Shown one piece after another: positions 51,302 to 56,009 of a stretch of 56,009 nt of DNA. Position numbers and translations under genes: made by a program. Below the pieces are notes generated by a model. That model was not told where the DNA came from, ran no database searches, and saw nothing but the letters and a program-made list of their open reading frames with translations. Within the stretch, counting starts at the first letter, position 1. The number at the start of each line of letters is the position of its first letter. The stretch comes from Bacteroidales bacterium (GTDB taxonomy: Bacteria > Bacteroidota > Bacteroidia > Bacteroidales > UBA10428), in assembly GCA_016938235.1 (NCBI GenBank), contig JAFGVA010000063.1, positions 1 through 56,009 on the forward strand. Reading direction: 5' to 3'.

Positions 51302-51511
51302 TAATTGGGAATTGGGAATTCAGAATTGAGATTTTTGAATTGAGAATTCAGAATTGAGATTTTAGAATTGAGATTTTTGAATTGGGAATTCAGAATTGAG
51401 ATTTTTGAATTGAGATTTTTGAATTGGGAATTCAGAATTGAGATTTTTGAATTGAGAATTTAGAATTGAGATTTTAGAATTGGGAATTTAGAATTGGGAA
51501 TTGGGATTATC
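51302..51511. repeat. Heptanucleotide repeat of GAATTGR/GAATTCA/GATTTTW units
   Basis: About 30 contiguous units with an exact 7-base period, alternating among GAATTGG, GAATTGA, GAATTCA, GAATTTA, GATTTTT and GATTTTA. No frame, hairpin or promoter is visible inside. It fills the gap between the class V aminotransferase and rsmE. Confidence 0.92.
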
Positions 51512-51518
51512 TGATTAC

Positions 51519-51582
51519 CTTTCACTTTTCACTTTTCACTTTTCACTTTTCACTTTTCACTTTTCACTTTTCACTTTTCACT
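51519..51582. repeat. Heptanucleotide repeat CTTTTCA, abutting rsmE
   Basis: About nine copies of CTTTTCA (minus strand unit GTGAAAA) in near-perfect register. The tract ends at the rsmE stop codon: the minus strand reads TAG then TGAAAAG repeats, so the first base pairs of the tract follow straight on. Confidence 0.93.
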
Positions 51583-52285
51583 ATAAATTCAAAAGATAAA
51601 TCGAATGACAGGCAACGACTCCGGCTGTTTCGGTTCGCAGGCGACTATTACCAAAAGTAACGGGCTGATAACCATGAATGGTAGCCTGCCCTACCTCTTC
51701 GGGTGTAAAATCACCTTCGGGGCCAATGAGAATAAGCGCGGAACTGTTTTTCTGATAAACATTCTTAAGAATTTCTCTTTGCCCTTCGTTGCAATGTGCT
51801 ACATACATTGAATCTACTGCATACTTTCTATTAATGAAATCTTTAAAGCTTACTGCTTTGTTTAACAAGGGCTTGTATGCTTTAATTGATTGTTTCATGG
51901 CCGACACAATAATTTTTTCAAGCCTTTCCGGTTTAATTTGTCTGCGCTCAGAATTCTCAGTATATATAGGAGTAATTTCATCAATTCCAATTTCAGTGGC
52001 TTTTTCAAGAAACCATTCAAACCTGTCGATATTTTTTGTTGGAGCTATGGCTATATGCAAAAAATAATTTCGCCTTTCAAATTCCTGAAAATCGTCAATA
52101 ACAGCAAGCCTACAGGCTTTCGGATTAGCATCGGTGATTTCTGCTTTATATAAAATACCGGTTCCATTTGTCAGATGCAGGATGTCGCCTTTAACTTTTC
52201 GTAATACCCGAACACAGTGTTTCGATTCTGTTTCGTTAAGGGTATACTGTGCCCCGGAAATATCAGGTGTGTAAAACAATTGCAT
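51581..52285 (-). CDS. rsmE: 16S rRNA (uracil-1498-N3)-methyltransferase
   Basis: A 234-residue SPOUT methyltransferase that methylates U1498 of 16S rRNA. The N-terminal PUA-like domain (HCVRVLRKVKGDILHLTNG) is followed by the knotted SAM-binding domain: KATEIGIDEITPIYTENSERR, the SAM loop LILIGPEGDFTPEEV and the closing knot FGNSRLRTETAGVVA. Length is standard. The stop codon TAG at 51581-51583 lies at the edge of a heptamer repeat tract. It is divergent from the phosphodiesterase gene and shares its promoter region. Confidence 0.96.
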   Translation of the reverse strand: MQLFYTPDISGAQYTLNETESKHCVRVLRKVKGDILHLTNGTGILYKAEITDANPKACRLAVIDDFQEFERRNYFLHIAIAPTKNIDRFEWFLEKATEIGIDEITPIYTENSERRQIKPERLEKIIVSAMKQSIKAYKPLLNKAVSFKDFINRKYAVDSMYVAHCNEGQREILKNVYQKNSSALILIGPEGDFTPEEVGQATIHGYQPVTFGNSRLRTETAGVVACHSIYLLNL

Positions 52286-52384
52286 ATTTTTATATCTATT
52301 TTAAGGAATGAGCCACAAAAACATAAATCATTCATCTTAAATCAAAACTCAACTTGCTATCTTCGCCACAAAAATACGATTAAT

Positions 52385-52879
52385 TTGAAACGAATAGGAA
52401 TACTATCTGATACTCATTATTATATTGATGATGTAATTTTAAAATATTTTGAATTATGCGATGAAATTTGGCATGCCGGAGACATTGGCAGTATGGAGGT
52501 TACGGATAAGCTTTCACAGTTCAGACCACTAAAAGCAGTTTATGGTAATATCGATAATCATGATATCAGAAGTAGCTTTCCGCTTATTCAAAGATTTCAT
52601 TGTGAAGAAGTTGATGTATTGATTAAGCATATTGCAGGCTATCCTGGTCGATACGATAAAAGTATACAACAAGTAATTGAAAATGAGCCTCCAAAATTAC
52701 TGATAGCCGGTCATTCGCATATTCTAAAAATTCAATACGACAGGAAACACAACATGCTGCATATAAATCCGGGAGCTGCCGGTAAAAACGGATTTCATGC
52801 TGTACGAACCCTTGTAAGACTTACTATCGATGGAGCAGAAATGAAAGATGTGGAAGTAGTCGAATTGGGAAAACGATAG
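52385..52879 (+). CDS. Metallophosphoesterase, YfcE/MJ0936 type
   Basis: A 164-residue phosphodiesterase of the calcineurin-like superfamily. The metal ligands are visible in ILSDTHYY (Asp-x-His), WHAGDIGS (Asp), VYGNIDNHD (Asn) and LIAGHSHI (two His), so the dinuclear centre is complete. YfcE-type enzymes hydrolyse phosphodiesters in vitro; the physiological substrate is unknown. The start is a TTG at 52385, giving MKRIGILSDTH, the family N-terminus; upstream there is no ATG in frame and the longer frame overlaps rsmE. It is divergent from rsmE. Confidence 0.9.
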   Translation: MKRIGILSDTHYYIDDVILKYFELCDEIWHAGDIGSMEVTDKLSQFRPLKAVYGNIDNHDIRSSFPLIQRFHCEEVDVLIKHIAGYPGRYDKSIQQVIENEPPKLLIAGHSHILKIQYDRKHNMLHINPGAAGKNGFHAVRTLVRLTIDGAEMKDVEVVELGKR

Positions 52880-52885
52880 TTCTTG

Positions 52886-53150
52886 TTTACTGTTTCTAGT
52901 TCCTGGTTCAATGTTCTTAGTTCTTGTTGCCACCGATCACCAATCACCAATCACCGTTCACATATCATCGATCATAGATCACCGATCATAGATCACCAAT
53001 CCCCAACCACCAATCACCAATCACCGATCACCAATCACCAATCACCGATCACCAATCACCAATCCCCAACCACCAACCACCAACCACCAACCACCAACCA
53101 CCAATCACCAATCACCAATCACCAATCACCAATCACCAATCACCAACCCC
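52886..53150. repeat. Long heptanucleotide tandem repeat, CCAATCA/CCGATCA/CCAACCA units
   Basis: More than 30 units of 7 bases. The left part is degenerate (TTTCTAG, TTCCTGG, TTCTTAG, GATCATA), the right part nearly perfect AATCACC, GATCACC and AACCACC. The register is kept throughout. A translated frame (TNHQSPITNHQSP) is an artefact of the repeat, not a gene. The right end overlaps the last codons of the GH20 gene. Confidence 0.93.
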
Positions 53151-55640
53151 CACTACCCTGCTTGATTTGCCATTAACATCAATGGTTATAAATTTCAGTA
53201 ATTTGTCATACTTTACCGGCTGTGAATATATTTCAGAATTTAAACCAGGCTCAGAACCATCTGTTGTATAAAAAACTTTAGAACCAGGGTATTGAGCATT
53301 GGCAAATACCATATTATTTTCAATTTTTATTCCCGGGGGTGGCACCCGGTAATTCAGGTTCCCAAACTGCTTTACTAAACGCGGCAATTCTTTTTGGGTA
53401 ACTGCATTGTAAAAGCTGTTCCACTCACTTTCCACTAATTCTGTATGCTTCATATTTTCTTCTGAGACAGCCCATTCAGATTGAGAAGCCCAGGCTCTTT
53501 CTGATAAGCTTAACAATTTTGGTAATAATAAGTATTCAAGCATTTCGGGTCCTTCAATGATTTCGGCCCAGAGTTGAGCCTGTATTCCTTTTATGTTCTT
53601 CTGATACTCCGGTCTCAACAACTCCTTGTTATCTTTATCAGAATCTATCATATTCAGTGGTTTCATAACCCAGGGATCATATTCATCGACATAGCCAGCC
53701 CATGCCAGTCCGGGTTCAAGCGGATTATCGTTATAGGCTAAATCAAAATATAAATTTGATGCAAAACATAAAACCACAGGATAGTTGGCATTAGCCAGTT
53801 TATAACCCAAATCCTCATTTCCCCACAAGTTATTCCACACATAGGCTGTAACATCAGCCCCTGCAAACTCAGGGTTAACAATATAATTTCCGCTTTCTGA
53901 TTTTTTTAATGCAACTTCTTCCCAACCAGATATCTCAACACCTTTTTGCTGTAGTATTTCCCTGATTCTTTTCAGAAAATAAGCCTGTAAATTCTTAGGA
54001 TCATCTAACCCCAGATTTTTAGCCAGCTTCAAGCATGCCTGCGAACCAGTCCATACGCCCTCCGGCACTTCATCGCCCCCGGTAAAAATGTATTCCAGGG
54101 GAACCTCGGCAACTTCATACATCTGAATAACTTCATCTACCACCTTTTCGAAGAAATTGTAAACCGATTCCAGGGAAACATCCACAACATTGTCGTTATA
54201 AAACTGGGCTGAGTTATACTTCGAAGAATCACCGGGAGAAGCCAGCCGGTATTGCAAAGCAGTAAGTGAATCTCCTTCAGCTATATATTTCTGATACCTG
54301 GCTTCCATCGCCTTAATTGCAGCCCTGGCATGTCCCGGAAAGTTAATGCTTGGAATAATCCTGATATTTCTTTGGTCTGCAAATTTCAGGATTTCAATAA
54401 AATCTTCCTGCGAATAATAACCTGTACCATGGCTAATTTCTTTACCGGAAAACGCACCACTTCCATACGCAGGATTTAACTTATCCATCTCATCGGGAGT
54501 ATACCCTCTTTTTGAGCCTACTTCGGTTAATTCAGGAATACTTTTTATTTCAATTCGCCAACCCTCGTCTTCGGTTAAATATAATTGCAAGCGATTCAGT
54601 TTATAAACCGACATAAATTCGAGCACCTTTAGCACTTCTTTCTTAGTCTGAAAATTCCGGCACACATCCATGTGTAATCCACGATAAGTAAACCGGGGAC
54701 TATCTTTTATCTCAAGTTTTGGAAAAGCTATCTCACCTGCATTTACCTGGTAATTAGCTGCTAAAGATAAAATTGACTGAATACCGTATAGTACTCCTGC
54801 CCTGCTCCCTGCCTGTATAATTATTTGTTCTTCTTTAATGATTAGGGAATAATCCTCATTGCTTTTAAAGTCAATAGATTTTCTAAGAAGCAATTCAATC
54901 GAGGCTCTCGATTCTGGCCTGGAATCCTCATCTTTTAAAAGGCTAATTCCGTTTTGCTTTTTCAGATGCTGAATCAGGTATTCTGTCTCAAATTCCAATC
55001 CCGAATCAGCAATTATATCCCATTCTTCATTAAGATAAACATTACCTTCACTAAAAAGTAGTGAATTTGGTTTTGGGATAATTGGCTGCCATTGCTCTTT
55101 AGGTAATTCTTGATGCGAATTATTGAAACTATATTGCCATGCCGGGTCGCTTTTATAGTTCAGATCAGAATCACTAAAAGGAGTTATTTGGTAGTTTGTA
55201 ATTTGCACAAGTGTATTTTCACTTTCTTTCTTGCCATTGAGAACAAAAAACAATCCGCGAGGGGCATCGCAATATTTCCTTACTGGTGCATTTGTATAGT
55301 ATGTAAACTTCTTTTTCTCACCAGCTTTTATTATTAAACTGCTATCGGGAATTAATTTAAAATAATCGCCGTTGATATGGAAGACTCTCCCATTTGATAC
55401 TGAGGCATTGCCCTTGATATGTCTGGGCGCCATGCTAAAATACAAGATCCAGTCTGAATTAAAATCAAGGTTTTTATGAGTATTCTTAATCTCAAAAGTT
55501 GATTGATACAATCCGTCAGAAGACTCAAATTGTTGGGCCCAGGAAATATTAATATAATCCGATAAATTTGAATTTTCGGTGCAATTATTCATAGTAAGTA
55601 TAAGAACTAAAAACACCCTTGTTTTGATTATTCTTTCCAT
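53133..55640 (-). CDS. GH20 beta-N-acetylhexosaminidase (chitobiase-like)
   Basis: An 835-residue exported glycosidase that removes terminal N-acetylglucosamine or -galactosamine. An N-terminal signal (VFLVLILTMNNC, possibly a lipobox Cys near residue 20) leads into a chitobiase-type carbohydrate-binding domain (about 30-170), a GH20b alpha/beta domain (about 185-310) and the GH20 barrel from RGLHMDVCRNFQTK. The catalytic pair is Asp523-Glu524 in TGGDEVPEGVW. The C-terminal beta domain carries the chitobiase tail (GSKVFYTTDGSEPG). The last residues (GVGDW) and the TGA stop are encoded by the heptamer repeat at 53133-53150, so the C-terminus has been modified by repeat invasion. Divergent from a sodium symporter, perhaps its sugar importer. 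Confidence 0.95.
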   Translation of the reverse strand: MERIIKTRVFLVLILTMNNCTENSNLSDYINISWAQQFESSDGLYQSTFEIKNTHKNLDFNSDWILYFSMAPRHIKGNASVSNGRVFHINGDYFKLIPDSSLIIKAGEKKKFTYYTNAPVRKYCDAPRGLFFVLNGKKESENTLVQITNYQITPFSDSDLNYKSDPAWQYSFNNSHQELPKEQWQPIIPKPNSLLFSEGNVYLNEEWDIIADSGLEFETEYLIQHLKKQNGISLLKDEDSRPESRASIELLLRKSIDFKSNEDYSLIIKEEQIIIQAGSRAGVLYGIQSILSLAANYQVNAGEIAFPKLEIKDSPRFTYRGLHMDVCRNFQTKKEVLKVLEFMSVYKLNRLQLYLTEDEGWRIEIKSIPELTEVGSKRGYTPDEMDKLNPAYGSGAFSGKEISHGTGYYSQEDFIEILKFADQRNIRIIPSINFPGHARAAIKAMEARYQKYIAEGDSLTALQYRLASPGDSSKYNSAQFYNDNVVDVSLESVYNFFEKVVDEVIQMYEVAEVPLEYIFTGGDEVPEGVWTGSQACLKLAKNLGLDDPKNLQAYFLKRIREILQQKGVEISGWEEVALKKSESGNYIVNPEFAGADVTAYVWNNLWGNEDLGYKLANANYPVVLCFASNLYFDLAYNDNPLEPGLAWAGYVDEYDPWVMKPLNMIDSDKDNKELLRPEYQKNIKGIQAQLWAEIIEGPEMLEYLLLPKLLSLSERAWASQSEWAVSEENMKHTELVESEWNSFYNAVTQKELPRLVKQFGNLNYRVPPPGIKIENNMVFANAQYPGSKVFYTTDGSEPGLNSEIYSQPVKYDKLLKFITIDVNGKSSRVVGVGDW

Positions 55641-55689
55641 AGAGCAATTGTATAAAGCTCGAAATTAAAGATAAGGAATTAATATTTTT

Positions 55690-55720
55690 AATATTCGAAA
55701 TGATATAATTTTCGAATATT
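55690..55720. promoter_or_regulatory. Perfect inverted repeat between GH20 and symporter genes
   Basis: AATATTCGAAA (55690-55700) and TTTCGAATATT (55710-55720) are perfect 11-base inverted repeats around a 9-base spacer, placed in the middle of the 130-base divergent promoter region. This suits an operator for coordinate control of both genes; the regulator is unknown. Confidence 0.6.
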
Positions 55721-55770
55721 AGCAGCATATTTGAAAAAAGGAGTTACAAACAAAGCTCAACCAACAAATT

Positions 55771-56009
55771 ATGATTTTTGAAAGCATCGATTGGATTATT
55801 ATAATTCTGTACTTCATAGTAAGTATAGGAATAGGTGTTCTTATGTCGAAAAAAGCAGGCAAAAGCACCGGCGACTTTTTTCTTAGTGGTCGTAATCTGC
55901 CCTGGTATATTGCCGGAACAAGCATGGTAGCCACAACCTTTGCTGCCGACACACCGCTTGCTGTAACCGAGCTTGTTGCCCAGAAGGGAATTGCCGGCAA
56001 CTGGTTATG
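55771..56009 (+). CDS. Sodium:solute symporter (SSS family), N-terminal part, cut by window edge
   Basis: 79 codons are visible from an ATG at 55771. The first helix (IDWIIIILYFIVSIGIGVLMS), the SxGDFFLSGRNLPWYIAG motif and the second helix region TSMVATTFAADTPLAVTELVA are characteristic of the SSS family (SLC5-like). Such proteins often import sugars or amino sugars with sodium. Divergence from a GH20 hexosaminidase with a shared dyad operator suggests uptake of the released N-acetylhexosamine, which is an inference from context. A GGAG four to eight bases from AAAAAAGG (55737-55743) lies too far upstream to be an obvious SD. Confidence 0.9.
   Translation, partial: MIFESIDWIIIILYFIVSIGIGVLMSKKAGKSTGDFFLSGRNLPWYIAGTSMVATTFAADTPLAVTELVAQKGIAGNWL

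Noticed and set aside
51302..51582. Repeats as a possible CRISPR array
   Set aside because: The unit is 7 bases, there are no spacers of constant length and no cas genes in the window.
52217..52384. Upstream extension of the phosphodiesterase over the rsmE start
   Set aside because: It lies antisense to rsmE and has no homology to the family, whose proteins start at the first beta strand (MKRIGILSDTH).
52883..53176. Open frame of 97 codons reading TNHQSPITNHQSP
   Set aside because: It is a translation of the heptanucleotide repeat, has no start context, and overlaps the GH20 3' end; a 7-base unit naturally yields long stop-free frames.

Overview
The window is a piece of chromosome from a member of the Bacteroidota, most likely class Bacteroidia (Marinilabiliales/Prolixibacteraceae-like, but I cannot fix the genus). 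The evidence is two SusC/SusD pairs, DUF4252, DUF3078, DUF4197 and GIN-domain secreted proteins, an AT-rich sequence, TAnnTTTG-type -7 promoter elements and a general scarcity of Shine-Dalgarno sequences. I see no tRNA, rRNA, CRISPR array, integrase or transposase.

Layout. (1) 1-5062, minus strand: an aromatic amino acid operon pheA - DAHP synthase/chorismate mutase - aroB - aroD - aroC - tyrA (cut by the window edge). It is preceded by a complete ribosome-mediated attenuator with a 19-residue leader peptide containing seven Phe and three Tyr codons. (2) 5240-12085: an ABC-F protein, endonuclease III and a run of poorly characterised exported proteins. One of these looks like a metallopeptidase relative that has lost its zinc motif. 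(3) 12122-22794: uvrA, an ECF sigma factor with a strong SD, a small companion ORF, an M3 peptidase, an MscS channel, a DUF3078 protein, Hsp20, thioredoxin and a rhomboid protease. (4) 23095-28116: SusC/SusD pair 1, with a perfect 18-bp palindrome over the predicted -33 element. (5) 28328-36017: a TetR-TolC-HlyD-ATPase-ATPase-permease-permease export operon, equivalent to E. coli cecR-ybhGFSR with YbhF split in two. It has two TetR-type operators flanking a good promoter. (6) 36257-39416: paired DUF4252 proteins, a GIN-domain lipoprotein and a PLP aminotransferase. The aminotransferase is preceded by two attenuators in tandem, each with a leader peptide rich in Ile, Leu, Val and Ala codons. 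(7) 39990-48591: a GPH-type sugar symporter, a LarA-like protein, a SusD relic and SusC/SusD pair 2. (8) 48957-56009: uridine kinase, a class V aminotransferase, rsmE, a phosphodiesterase, a GH20 hexosaminidase and the start of a sodium:solute symporter. This last region contains long heptanucleotide tandem repeats.

The most interesting signals are regulatory. First, the Phe/Tyr attenuator places the whole common aromatic pathway, including DAHP synthase, under one leader peptide. Second, the tandem branched-chain attenuators suggest that the aminotransferase works on Ile/Leu/Val (perhaps also Ala) and that its expression needs two consecutive read-through decisions. Third, several unrelated tandem repeats share an exact 7-bp period and sit at gene ends, in three cases supplying the stop codon of the adjacent gene.

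Many start codons were moved downstream of the longest possible reading frame. The reasons were family N-termini, avoidance of overlap, or ATG in preference to GTG/TTG. These choices are stated entry by entry. All family assignments come from motif recognition by eye; no database search was run.
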